Origin: Isoetes taiwanensis
Lineage: Eukaryota > Streptophyta > Lycopodiopsida > Isoetales > Isoetaceae
Length of the DNA: 64,000 nucleotides
NCBI GenBank assembly: GCA_021234155.1
Contig: JAJEKV010000003.1
Location: forward strand, 12,955,819-13,019,818
Direction: 5' to 3'
Shown here: piece by piece, positions 45,701 to 55,685 of the stretch
Layout: the number at the start of each line of letters is the position of its first letter
Numbering within the stretch: the first letter of the stretch is position 1
Translations under genes and position numbers: made by a program
Notes under the pieces: generated by a model
Told to the model about the DNA's origin: nothing
Seen by the model: the letters and a program-made list of their open reading frames with translations, nothing else
Databases searched by the model: none

Positions 45701-45863
45701 GATGTTAAGTTTTTCTCAGGAGATAGATGCAGTTGGTTTGCAACATCGACTTTTTTCGGAACCATCTGTATTTTGTTTGCATTGTTTGTCTGCATTCTTT
45801 AGGGATGTTGAAAATCGTATTATACAGGTTGCACAAGCTTCGACAAGCTCCAATTTGTTAGCT
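42702..45863. other. Non-coding stretch
   Basis: About 3 kb without a recognised gene. Short frames exist but look accidental. A segment near 45163-45235 (CAATAAAGGCAT, AAGCATTTCAAAAGACTTAT) resembles the sequence downstream of the dirigent gene at 58535-58600. The last 250 bp may be the 5' flank or leader of the chalcone-synthase-like pseudogene. Confidence 0.4.
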
Positions 45864-45933
45864 ATGGCTGCCCAATTTTGAAGAGCAGAGACGAGAGCAA
45901 ATGGCACTATCTCAATCCTAGCTATGGTCACTA

Positions 45934-46139
45934 TATTGACATTGGCGAAATCCAGAACACATAGAAGCATGTATTATCTTAAAGGAGAAGATACAATCTT
46001 ATGGGAACTAGCCAGGCGACCTACCATCCTTAAACATAGGAGGAGGTTCCTCTAATCACGGATCAAATGTAAATCTACCTAACACAAATAGCGTAACACA
46101 TGTCACATCTTGTAAACAAGGGGATATCGATTTCCAACA
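45934..46139 (-). repeat. 3' LTR of the young element
   Basis: 206 bp, matching 49872-50077 with two substitutions. Preceded on the element strand by TTGAGGGGGAG (46140-46150). Confidence 0.92.
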
Positions 46140-46150
46140 CTCCCCCTCAA
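46140..46150 (-). other. Polypurine tract of the young element
   Basis: TTGAGGGGGAG on the minus strand, adjoining the 3' LTR. Similar G-rich purine tracts recur upstream near 46231, 46350, 46470 and 46532. Confidence 0.85.
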
Positions 46151-46203
46151 GTGTGACATATGTTACAGAGCTTAACAGATAAAACAATCTCATCAGTAAT
46201 ATG

Positions 46204-46562
46204 ACAAAACAGTACCATCACCAACTGTGAACTCCCCCTCAGCCTATCTAAATGGATACTCCTCATCTTTCAATAAATCTGCAGAAACTCTCCGCCATCA
46301 GCAACCTGACAAAACAGTACCATCACCAAGTACCATCACCAATTGTGAACTCCCCCTCAGCCTATCCAAATGGATACTTCTCATCTTCCAAGAAATCTGC
46401 AGAAACACTCCGCTTATGCTAACTGTTAGCACTATTCGACTTGATGATTCATCATTACATGTTCTACCTCCCCCTGTCATGATGAAGCAGCAATGTTCTC
46501 GACTTGATAATTCATCATTACATGTTCTACTTCCCCCTGTCATGATGAAGCAGCAATGTTCT
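46204..46562. repeat. Tandem duplications with repeated polypurine-like tracts
   Basis: Two blocks. One is a roughly 105-120-bp duplication (from ACAAAACAGTACCATCACCA at 46204 and again at 46309). The other is a 63-bp duplication (46437-46499 and 46500-46562, CGACTTGATGATTCATCATT type). Each unit contains a CTCCCCCT or TTCCCCCT tract, G-rich on the element strand, like the functional polypurine tract. Confidence 0.85.
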
Positions 46563-46725
46563 CCACTCTGACTGTCTTTGTAATTCGGATGAACTTCCTT
46601 TTCTTTTCCGATTTCTTCACTCATTTCTTTGCCCATCTCTTGCATCTCTTTCTGTATTACTTTACCTGCTGTAGTGTTCGACTTACTGTCTTTGCATGCC
46701 TTAGTTATTCTTTGCATGTGTTGAT

Positions 46726-49700
46726 TCATCTCATAAGTGAATTTTGCACCAGAATCTTGGCATATATGCTCACTTGTCTGTTAAGATTATATGCAACCTG
46801 CACAAGACCAGTGTCCCTTGCTACAAATCCAAACCACCATGAAATGCAACATAGCTTACACTGTTTATACATCCTCCTGAGGACATGGAGTTGTATCGTA
46901 CAATTGTAACATGCAACCCACAAAATAAGTGCTTTCATAAAATGCAATGCTCTCTTACCTTTAGTTGGCAGCAGTGCAAATGCTTCTTCAATAATCAAGA
47001 AGGTAACACCTACTCCAACATCTTCGATTCTATCAGGACCAAGCTTTATGTACTGTTTCTTCATTGCATTGTCATTTGCAAAAGGTTCAACATGAAAATC
47101 TGCATATAAAGCTATTCTATTTCTTGGACTCTCAAGCAACACGACCTTATGCACATCCACTGGTACGAGCATAAGTGGCTTTTTCCAAGTAGGGATCATT
47201 TGATCTGGTTCTGCCCTCATGCATTGCCATTTACTGCCGCAGCCAGTAGTACCCAACTGATCCATTGTTGGATGACCTATTTCTCCCATAAACTGCCTTG
47301 TTTTAGCAGAAGTTAATGTATCGATCATCGTGTCAGCATACCAAATATGCTCCTTCAGATTAATCTGTACTTTTAGTGGGCATACAACATGATCTATCAT
47401 GGTGACACAGAGGCAATCTCTTAACACTGCATTTGAAAAGGGTATCCGTTGTCCAAGCCTTCCTTCCACATAATTCAGATATTCATATCTTTTAATCAAT
47501 TGTCTGGACATCCTCACAATACTGTCCTCATCAGATAAACGCATGGCAGGGGCCCCATCCACGGGCTTATCAGATCTCCAAGTCTGAATATAGACAAGGT
47601 CACAATAGTGCTTTGGTAAAACACTCACCTCCTTCTTGTGCTTGCCAGAGTTTCGCTCTGTCCACATCTCCAATTGTGCGACAACCATGATTATATCCCT
47701 CCGCCAAATTTCCGTGGTAGCTTGCAAGGCACAGGTCTCCGTGACATCCACTCGTTCCGTAACATCCACTCGTACACTTGTAGCCTTCATTGCTGTATTA
47801 TTGACATCACCATAACCACATATAGCTGATGTCTTGCAGGCATATATAGCATCAATTACTCTCATAAGTTCTCCAGGCAGAGAAGATCGAAATCTACAAG
47901 GACTTTCAAACCTTTTATTGGTCACAGAGTCATCATTGGTGATCGCAGGAACCAGGAGAGTCCAGGAATACTCTACTTGGATTGCTCTTTTCCAAGAATA
48001 CTCTACTTGGATTGCTCTTTTCCAAGAATACTCTACTTGGATTGCTCTTTTCCAAGCAAACATAGAAGCACTGTTATTGGCAGCAATATGACCTTGGACA
48101 GAAAATATGTTCCAAGAGCACCAACAAACTCTCATATCCAAATGAATCAAGGTCTCAGCCAGCATATTAGTCTCAAGGTGGAGAGATCCTGAACTCTTAC
48201 CACTCCTTATAACCTTTATGAAAGATTTTGCAGTTCCATTACTCCCGTAAACTCTCATCATGCAAAGCAAGGTGACAGCATTTGGTGTCGGCCATATTGA
48301 TTTCATATGCCCAGTGCATCCCAATACATCATGCTCACACATGGCACTTGCATTTCTAATTATCGTGTCTCCTTGCCACGTTCCATAGAAGGAAGAAACT
48401 TGCATGCTCATCAACAACGCAGTAATAAGCAAAACCATCATCCACAAACCAGTTCTAAAAGCTTTTCCTTTAGGAGGTTGCTTCTTCTTGAGAATTTTCA
48501 TTAAGAAACCATGGGCTCTACTTTTCTTCCGACTCAAATTCTCAAGCATGCATTTGCAAATTTGCCTTCCATTGTCAAGGTCTATAGACAGTCTCCATGG
48601 CCCCTTCTTTGCCATAATTTTCACATTTCCATCCCTTACTGTCATCTCACTGACAGATACCATCACTCTTGCTGGCATCTCACACTTGCAGGCTTGCCCC
48701 TTACTGCCAAAATCCATCAGATTCTGTGGTTTACTTGCTACTACTATGTCTTTGTTGGTTCTCAGAGATTGCCTTCCTACAAGCATCTTGAACCACCATG
48801 CCATATGCTCGATGCCTCCCCGTAAGCACTCAATGCTCCACCCAAAATTGACATATCCCATGTTCGGCCATAAGACCACTCCCTTTAACATCATAATCAA
48901 GTATCCAGCAGCCTTTCTGAAGCTTAGCAACACCATCTCCAGCCAGATCCGGTTACTGCTACTCAGTCTTTTCACCTCTTTTGTTTGGTGTAGCACACCC
49001 ATCCACATGTACGATATGGGACTCAGAATCTTTGATCCTTCTTTACAGGTGGTAAGTGTTAGCATGCTTGCAAGTCTTAGAAAGCCAAGTGCAAGTTCAA
49101 CCCTGCTTGCAAAAGCCCTCCTGCTATACTTCTTGCAGCCCTTAGCAAGAAATATATTGTGCTCTGAACTCAAAGACCCAAGCATATTTCTGCAACTTGG
49201 CCATCCATCCACTTCCGGCAGCTTCACCGTTAGGTCTCTTGCTTGCATCTTGTCATCAAGCTTCACCCTTAGGTCCCTCGCTGCCACCAGCTTCACCGAT
49301 AGATTCCCTACTGCTACCAGTTTAATCTTCGGCTCCATTGCTGGCATCGGCCTCTTCATAAAATCTGTGCTTATCGTCTCTTGCTCATGCTTGCAGACTT
49401 CCCATCTACTGCTAGGATCTCTAAGCAGTTTTTCTAGCTTCCTTGCTGCCGTTATCCTCTTCACTGGATCGTGCTTCCAGACTTGCCATCCACCGTCAGA
49501 ATCCACCAATAGTTCTTCTGGCTTCCTTGCTTTCAATATCCTCTTCTTGAGATCGTGCTTGCAGACTTGCCATCCACTGGTAGAATCCACCAACAGTTCT
49601 TTTGGCTTCCTTGCTCTCTTCATGGGATCTTTTCCGGTTCCTGCAACTTGTCTTGCTACAAGCATCCATACCATAACCGTGGTGGTTCCTAGTGACCTAA

Positions 49701-49794
49701 AGCCCCACACGACACACCAAAAGAAGGCATATCTCAGACTGTTCGTGAGCATTTCCATGCTCCAGTCATGAGCAACCTTCCAAGGCCATACCAA
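46726..49794 (-). CDS. 1022-codon protein of unknown function carried by the LTR element
   Basis: Starts 66 nt after the PBS, in the position of gag. No domain recognised. Residues about 60-155 contain three diverged copies of a roughly 33-residue repeat (KARKPEELLVDSDGGWQVWK type). Residues 180-215 repeat VKLVAARDL. A strongly hydrophobic segment, GLWMMVLLITALLMSMQV, near residue 480 could be a membrane helix. Three exact 10-residue repeats, WKRAIQVEYS, come from the 30-bp tandem repeat at 47971-48060. Many Met, Trp, Cys and Lys residues. There is no CCHC knuckle, DSGA protease site or YVDD motif. A frame this long with no stop in a recent insertion suggests either selection or very recent origin. 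A 455-codon frame on the opposite strand (48404-49771) overlaps it and is probably a shadow. Confidence 0.6.
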   Translation of the reverse strand: MVWPWKVAHDWSMEMLTNSLRYAFFWCVVWGFRSLGTTTVMVWMLVARQVAGTGKDPMKRARKPKELLVDSTSGWQVCKHDLKKRILKARKPEELLVDSDGGWQVWKHDPVKRITAARKLEKLLRDPSSRWEVCKHEQETISTDFMKRPMPAMEPKIKLVAVGNLSVKLVAARDLRVKLDDKMQARDLTVKLPEVDGWPSCRNMLGSLSSEHNIFLAKGCKKYSRRAFASRVELALGFLRLASMLTLTTCKEGSKILSPISYMWMGVLHQTKEVKRLSSSNRIWLEMVLLSFRKAAGYLIMMLKGVVLWPNMGYVNFGWSIECLRGGIEHMAWWFKMLVGRQSLRTNKDIVVASKPQNLMDFGSKGQACKCEMPARVMVSVSEMTVRDGNVKIMAKKGPWRLSIDLDNGRQICKCMLENLSRKKSRAHGFLMKILKKKQPPKGKAFRTGLWMMVLLITALLMSMQVSSFYGTWQGDTIIRNASAMCEHDVLGCTGHMKSIWPTPNAVTLLCMMRVYGSNGTAKSFIKVIRSGKSSGSLHLETNMLAETLIHLDMRVCWCSWNIFSVQGHIAANNSASMFAWKRAIQVEYSWKRAIQVEYSWKRAIQVEYSWTLLVPAITNDDSVTNKRFESPCRFRSSLPGELMRVIDAIYACKTSAICGYGDVNNTAMKATSVRVDVTERVDVTETCALQATTEIWRRDIIMVVAQLEMWTERNSGKHKKEVSVLPKHYCDLVYIQTWRSDKPVDGAPAMRLSDEDSIVRMSRQLIKRYEYLNYVEGRLGQRIPFSNAVLRDCLCVTMIDHVVCPLKVQINLKEHIWYADTMIDTLTSAKTRQFMGEIGHPTMDQLGTTGCGSKWQCMRAEPDQMIPTWKKPLMLVPVDVHKVVLLESPRNRIALYADFHVEPFANDNAMKKQYIKLGPDRIEDVGVGVTFLIIEEAFALLPTKGKRALHFMKALILWVACYNCTIQLHVLRRMYKQCKLCCISWWFGFVARDTGLVQVAYNLNRQVSIYAKILVQNSLMR
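47971..48060. repeat. 30-bp tandem repeat, three copies
   Basis: CTCTACTTGGATTGCTCTTT plus TCCAAGAATA three times; the last copy differs at the end. In frame with the long ORF, giving three decapeptide repeats. Confidence 0.95.
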
Positions 49795-49859
49795 GTCTCG
49801 ACCTCCAGACTGCCACTCCTTCTTTTACTTCCTGAGGCACTTAGTCTCAAGGATCACCT

Positions 49860-49871
49860 GCTCTGATACCA
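49860..49871 (-). other. Primer-binding site of the young element
   Basis: TGGTATCAGAGC on the minus strand, directly adjacent to the 5' LTR. Confidence 0.9.
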
Positions 49872-50077
49872 TATTGACATTGGCGAAATCCAGAACACAT
49901 AGAAGCGTGTATTATCTGAAAGGAGAAGATACAATCTTATGGGAACTAGCCAGGCGACCTACCATCCTTAAACATAGGAGGAGGTTCCTCTAATCACGGA
50001 TCAAATGTAAATCTACCTAACACAAATAGCGTAACACATGTCACATCTTGTAAACAAGGGGATATCGATTTCCAACA
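49872..50077 (-). repeat. 5' LTR of the young element
   Basis: 206 bp; element-strand ends are TGTTGGAAATCG and TGTCAATA. Differs from the 3' LTR at two positions (GCGTGTATTATCTG against GCATGTATTATCTT, plus-strand view). Confidence 0.92.
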
Positions 50078-50580
50078 CACTAATCTTCCTACCATCATTG
50101 AACAGACTAAATATCCTGATTTCTTATTCGGCATCACCAATTCCGACCACAAAACCGAGCTGAAGAACAAATTTTGCCACATATGTAAGTCCTCAATTCG
50201 TTGTATTGCATCCCCTTTCATAATTTTCTCTGTTTGAAATGCTAATTGGGTATATTGCAGGTGCGAAATCAGAGATTAAGAAGAGGCATTTTGCCTTGAT
50301 GGAGGAGATTCTGAAGGCATATCTGTCGCTCTGCACTGCTAGAGAGAGATTGTTGGATGTAAGGCAAGATTTTGCATTTGTAGAGGTGCCCAGGATTGCA
50401 AAAGAGGCGGCCTTAAAAGCCATAGCCGAATGATGGCAGTCTAAAGATAAAATTACACATGTAGTCTGCTCTGCAATAAGCAGATTGAAGGCACCAGGAA
50501 TAAAGCTAACTCTGATTAAGTTGTTAGGATTATCTTTGGAGACAAAGAGGGTGACGATGTACCATCAAGATAGCAAATCT

Positions 50581-51382
50581 AGAAATATCTGCGTGCAAAC
50601 CTAATGGGAAACTTACAGATTTTTTATGTTGGGCTCAGTGCTTTGCCTTAACAATACAAAGCAGACAGTCCTTGCAGAAGCCCAAATTATGTAGCAACTT
50701 AAGTTTTGCAGAGTAGGGGACATGGCAAACTCAAGACCAGTCTACGGTCTTATGGCATCATTCTTTTGTTCTCATGGCCGGCTATATGCCCTTTGAACAA
50801 AGTATTGTGGATTTGTGCAGGGCTTGCAGATTCAAAGAGGCCAGATGCTCATGGTGCAAATTTCTAACCCTGCAGGAGGTTCGGGCAGAAGCCCTTTTGT
50901 TAGCCTACAACAGTATCAGATTTCAGTATCATTCTTCATGCAAGGGCTGGAGTAATCTGCACTTCTGTTCAAGAAGAAAAAATTATGCCAAATCTCTATA
51001 CTCCTTCTGGAGTTGAATATATATATATATCCCAAATCTGCTTCCATCAGCGAAAAACTGCATCAGCTTTTAGATAAACTCAATCTAGCTGTATTTACAA
51101 AAAACATGCCCGAGAAAGCATGATTTGAAGCATAAGAAATAAATCCTTCGTTTGCTTTTAAGGTTGCAGTTTGCACTTAAAAAATCTTCTATGAATGCTA
51201 CCTTCCACTTAAAAAATCTTCTATGAATGCTACCTTCCACAGGAGCCTTCAAAAGACATGAATTTGCATTTCAGCAAATTAGACCATCTATTAATAACTT
51301 AGACCTTTGAGATCTCTAAACGACTATATGAATCTTTTCGACTATTTAAAGTGAGCAAAAATAACCAAAGTTGGTTTTTATT
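50581..51382. other. Non-coding stretch downstream of the CHS-like pseudogene
   Basis: The rest of the CHS-like exon 2 is not recognisable here. A 33-bp tandem duplication lies at 51174-51239 (CACTTAAAAAATCTTCTATG plus GAATGCTACCTTC), and a short TA run near 51018. Confidence 0.5.
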
Positions 51383-51915
51383 AGCATGTTTGCACAAACA
51401 CGAGTTTACACTTTGAAACAATTTGAGGCTATCCACGTTGCTGCCAGCTAAGATTTTTGTCCACTTGGAGTGCCTTAAAATCGTTGGATTTGATCCAGCT
51501 AAGATTTTTGTCCACTTAGAGTGCCTTAAAATCGTTGGATTTGATCCACGGTGAGAGAAATTCATGGAAATTCCACCTGTTCATAGCTAGCGTTGGAAGT
51601 TATGATTGGTTGAGGAAGTCGGGGCAGTGCGATGGCGATGGCTTCATCTTCTTGAAGGCCGGCGTGGAGCTCTATATTCCGATTTTAGGGCGTGGAATTA
51701 TGGGAGCGAGGTTAAATTTGAAGCGTCACGGTTGCTGGTTTTATCTATTTCCTGTTGTTCTTATCCTGTATCTCGCTTATCCTGTATCTCGCGGGGAGCC
51801 ATAGCCATGAGAAGCTCCTGAATTTTGACTCCCAGATTTGAAGCTAAGAGGCTGTCGATGAAGCCTGAACAGAGCAGATAACGAAACCTGAACCTGGGAT
51901 GATCTTGTGTTTTTG
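51383..51915 (+). repeat. Segmental duplication, copy 1
   Basis: About 500 bp beginning TTTGCACAAACACGAGTTTA, nearly identical to 55686-56165. This copy has an internal 51-bp tandem duplication (51444-51494 and 51495-51545) that the other lacks. A shared open frame reads LIHGERNSWKFHLFIASVGS, followed by YDWLRKSGQCDGDGFIFLKA; I do not recognise it. It may be a duplicated 5' exon or leader, or an unclassified repeat. Confidence 0.8.
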
Positions 51916-52213
51916 GGATTTTGTCTCCATTACTTATATAACTTTGAAGTGAAGAGATTCCTCTAATCAGATCACATCAAAATCTTGGTAGCATGATCTC
52001 ATTAGAGAGGATTATCATAGTAAACTGCAAGCCTTGTTCTTCGACGAAAGAAAGCAGTTGGGCTAGATCAGAGTTTCCTGTTTGCTGAGAGAGGATTTTT
52101 ATTGCAGTTCTCAGTTCACTTGAAATTTCATAACTAACATTATTATTTGTTTAAGCTTTAACCAGAAAGTGTAAATTGATGATATTTCTTACATGGGAGT
52201 TGTATCCAAACAG

Positions 52214-53179
52214 GAAAATAGTGAAAAGGTTGTTTTGAGGAGAACTGCAACATGTGCATTGTTTGGGTTGGCATTTGTTGGGCCTGTTGGGCATTACTGG
52301 TATGCTTAGAGGAACCCATATTTAGAATTTCTTTTCTATATCACTCGGATCTGAACTTTGAATGTTATTAGCCTCATGAGCGGAGTGAATAATTGTTGAA
52401 GCTAAACTATTAGAAAGCGGATGGTGCAATATCATGAATGTCAAGAGTAGTATGAGGGACTTTAGGACAATATTATCTCATAAGTAATAGCACAGCATCC
52501 TGGAAATGGAAGTGATATAAAACCAGGTGCAAGTACTTGTGACCTCCTTTCGTGAGTTTAGAGAATAGTCAAATTGACACCAACCTGTGCAGGAAAAAGT
52601 GCCTTGTCTCAAGAAAAGCAAGCTACGTTATTGATAGGACGGTGGATGTGTAGATATCACCGTCTTGGATTTTTTAAGATAATGTCGTTACAAGAAGTGG
52701 GTTTCAAGATAATGCCCAAGTTTCTCCAAAGCCTTCGCTTGCTTAAGCATTATATGGTGGTTTGCAGGTACCTTGGGCTGGATTTCTTTGTTAAACAACA
52801 CTTGAAATTTCGGCAGAACTCTCTGCGTTTCATTCTTGCAAAATTAATTCCTGATGGACTTTTATTTTAAGCCCCATTACACCGCGTAAGTGTTCTACTC
52901 ATTTGTTGGACGTTCAGTAGGAAAGAGTTTGGATACAATTGTGAACGATGTAAAGAGGGATATTCTTCCTGCATTAATGGCGATAATCATCGCAATTTGG
53001 CTCAGTATTGCAAACTATCAACTTCATTTGTTCCTGTAAGACATCACCGCTTTTACGTAAATATTGTTTTACAGAGTTGATAGTGCATTCTTATCTTGGT
53101 TTAATAAAGAAGGAGATGCTACTTGGAAGCAGCAATTACGAAGAATTATTGGTCTTGGGAAAAGCCAAGAAACTGGATT
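52214..53179 (+). pseudogene. Mpv17/PMP22-family membrane protein, broken copy
   Basis: Closest to plant Mpv17/PMP22 proteins of the At3g24570 type (from memory), small proteins of peroxisomal or mitochondrial membranes. Exon 1 (52214-52299, after CCAAACAG) reads LRRTATCALFGLAFVGPVGH and YW, with the Trp codon split TG/G. The intron 52300-52767 has GTATGC and TTTGCAG ends. Exon 2 reads YLGLDFFVKQHLKF and SLRFILAKLIPDGLLF, then TAA where GP is expected. A shifted frame gives VGKSLDTIVNDVKRDILPAL, another FVPVRHHRFYVNIV, and another VDSAFLSWFNKEGDATWKQQ. The family pattern is GFGFVGPVGHFWYEGLD...KVAMDGLIFGP...VKRDFLPAL...FRYVPVxYQLLYVN...DSAFLSW...DAAWKQW. At least one stop and three frameshifts. 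N-terminal exons not found. Confidence 0.85.
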
Positions 53180-55685
53180 CTAGCAAATAAGAACCTTTCT
53201 ATATTTTCTGGTTGAAGTCCTACTCGCAAAGGTTGGCATTGTGGGATTTCAATGGGATTAGTACTGCACATTGTTGTTGTATTAATGCAAAGTATTTATT
53301 GGGAACGGCCCTTGTATATATTTTAAATTTGAGCAATGCAGGCGCCAAAGTCATGTGTATTTATAATTTTTGCAATAACAGTAGACCTAGAAAGAGTACA
53401 GTGCAAGTAAAAATAGAAGATTAGTTCGCAGAATCTCGAGTGGGATTTCCACGCGATTAGTACTGCACATTATTGTTGTATTAACGCAAGGGAACGGCCC
53501 CATGGACATTGAAAATTTGAGCCTCTTGTGCAAGTAAAACTAGAAGATCATTACAAATTTACAGAATCTTGAGTGAATGTGCATGTTAAAATTCGATTAA
53601 GGCAGAATTTTGAAATGGAATGTTTGTCGGATAGAACTTTCTTCTGGAACTAGCATCATTAGATAAAATTCATTATTTGGACAGTTCTATTCTCAACACA
53701 TGATCGGCCAGGACTATAATTGCCAACTATAAAGACCCAAGCAGGGTTCAAGAACTTTTTGCTGCTACAGAGACCCAAGCAGGGTTCAAAAACTTTTGCT
53801 GCTACAGGTGCACCTTGTTGTCTTTTCCCAGCACTCACATTTCCTTGGTTGTCATTTGCACATTAGGGCTGTAATTGTTGGAGAGATTGCTCAAATAAAT
53901 CATTTGCAATGTTATCTGCAGATTTAACAAAATGTTTGGCATCTCATTAACTACAATTACCATTTTGCAACCAATCTGCAAACATAAAGCAGGAAAAATG
54001 AAAGGAACAAACTGAAGATATATCATTATTACACATTTATGTTACATACTGATATAACATGGAAAGTAAATCTCATTGCTATTAGGAGAGTAAATCATTT
54101 ATAACGTGCTTCTGATTGGATAATATGATTGTAAATAAAGACTTCTTAAGCCTAAAAGAAAGCTCAGAAACAAATAGTTAGCATGCATGCTCAATAATGT
54201 GGAAATAGGAAGGTACCTCTTCTAGGACAAATCTAAGCAAAGTCTCTTAACTGCCAAACTTTAAAGATGGGGTGCAGCAACAGGTATAGTTAGTATTATT
54301 CCCCTTGATATAAAGGGCCTTCTGCATCTTTGTCTCGCAGCCACCACCTACATTGCTTTTTCAAAATAAGATTGGACAGTTGACGAACTTACTGTATTTA
54401 CCTTAAAGATAACTAGGACTGAAGTATCATCTGAGATGGAAATAATGTATGACAGCTCTGCATGGAGAATTTGTTTACATCAACATGAGAAGCAGAACTT
54501 GTCGCATGAAAGAAATTGTAAATCCCCATGTACTCATAATCCAATTCCAGCCATTCACCTGAGCAGATAACTTATCTATAAGACAATTTCTGCTTTCCAG
54601 ATGAGGGATTTCTACACAAGAAAACCTATCTCCTCCATGTTTTTTTCCTAAGGACATGTATTGGCAGATTACATTTTCGCTGATCGATAGGTGACTTTCC
54701 TGCCATGTCTTATAGGGCCTGCACCGTCATACCTTTTCCATGTTTGCTACTGCTACCGTGATGTAGCCTGCTTAGAGAATTTCCTGTCAATTCTAGGGCA
54801 GCCAAACTCTGTGGGCCGTTGATGTGCAGCATATTCGCCACATTGTTCCAGATCCATGGATATTTTTTGCCAAAAAAAAAATGCATGACAAATCCTAAGG
54901 TCCAGATTGGACATATGGTAAAAAATAGCATTGTAATAAAAATGAACATATAACTTTTACAAGACTCACTAAGGTCTGAAACTGAACCATGTATACAGGG
55001 CATAGGAGGCGGCCATACAACGACATTGCAAACTAATCTGCCTTTTGCTATATCCAGCGACACCAGGATCCACCTTAATACAATTGAACCCAAAAAAAAA
55101 AAACATCTGCAATTTCTTTCTCTGCGGTAGACTCAACCGGAACCGTCCGTTTCCTCCTTGGCTGCAAGCGGCTCAACTGCTGAGAGCTACGATTGTCTCT
55201 GTTAGAGCATCAAACTATGGTATTCCAATAAAAAACATAGTATCTTTACAATAACCATATGGTAGCATCCAGCTCTGCCGGAAGCCATGTTGCCAGACAA
55301 AGAGCCTGGAGGATTCCAACCTCCAGGCCTTAATGTCCTCACCCAAGCCCAAATCCGACAGCGAAGTGGCAGATTCTATTGGCCTCACCCAGCCCAAATT
55401 TGACAGAAGCAAACCCTCTGTGCATCTAGCTTGCATCTGTGAATAATAATCACAGATAGTTCCGACAAACCATTGACATGAACTCGACAGAAGCAAACCA
55501 TCTGTGAATCCGACAGTCTCATACAATAAGACACCTAAATCTTCTGCCCTTCCACAAATACCAAATGAAATAATGTCAAATTGTTATTTTTATTTAGATA
55601 ATAAATGAATATAATACACTATTTCTGTCAATTTTATTTAGATAATAAATGAATATAATACACTATTTCTGTCAATTTTTTTTTT
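53180..55685. other. Non-coding stretch with tandem duplications
   Basis: No gene recognised. It contains a 135-200-bp tandem duplication (53242-53440 and 53441-53575, starting TGGGATTTC), a 38-bp duplication (53733-53770 and 53771-53807, AGACCCAAGCAGGGTTCA type) and a 44-bp duplication (55588-55631 and 55632-55675). Frames on the minus strand at 54710-55093 and 55215-55526 are open, but I could not assign them. Confidence 0.5.
55588..55675. repeat. 44-bp perfect tandem duplication
   Basis: TTTTATTTAGATAATAAATG and the following 24 bp repeated exactly, immediately before copy 2 of the segmental duplication. Confidence 0.9.

Larger units (their letters stand above)
45934..50077 (-). mobile_element. 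Young non-autonomous LTR retrotransposon with a 1022-codon frame
   Basis: A complete 4144-bp element, sense on the minus strand. LTRs of 206 bp lie at 49872-50077 (5') and 45934-46139 (3'), differing at two positions by eye. The primer-binding site TGGTATCAGAGC adjoins the 5' LTR and the polypurine tract TTGAGGGGGAG adjoins the 3' LTR. A 5-bp target-site duplication CACTA flanks it (45929-45933 and 50078-50082). The internal region holds one long sense frame with no recognisable gag, protease, integrase or RT, so any movement would need proteins from a related Copia element. Low LTR divergence implies a recent insertion, in exon 1 of the CHS-like gene. Confidence 0.92.
45864..50580 (+). pseudogene. 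Chalcone synthase-like (type III PKS) pseudogene split by an LTR element
   Basis: Exon 1 starts ATG at 45864 (MAAQF, stop, RAETRANGTISILAMVT). It is cut by a retrotransposon after 45933 and resumes at 50083 with [31 protein letters not shown] and CHI, ending at 50184 inside a Cys codon. The intron 50185-50260 (GTAAGT...TTGCAG) splits that Cys as T/GT, the invariant intron position of plant CHS genes. Exon 2 reads AKSEIKKRHFALMEEILKAY, VRQDFAFVEVPRIAKEAALK and, after a TGA at 50431, KDKITHVVCSAISRLKAPG and LIKLLGLSLETKRVTMYHQ. The family pattern is TEEIL...ARQDMVVVEVPKLGKEAA...[28 protein letters not shown]...RVMMYQQGCFAGG. The TGA at 45879 replaces a likely CGA and the one at 50431 a TGG. Homology stops before the catalytic Cys. 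Normal role: naringenin chalcone formation or a related polyketide. Confidence 0.85.

Noticed and set aside
48404-49771. 455-codon plus-strand frame opposite the 1022-codon frame
   Set aside because: It lies wholly antisense to the element's sense frame, is rich in Ser/Leu/Pro as expected of a shadow of a Lys/Arg/Met-rich frame, and has no recognised domain.
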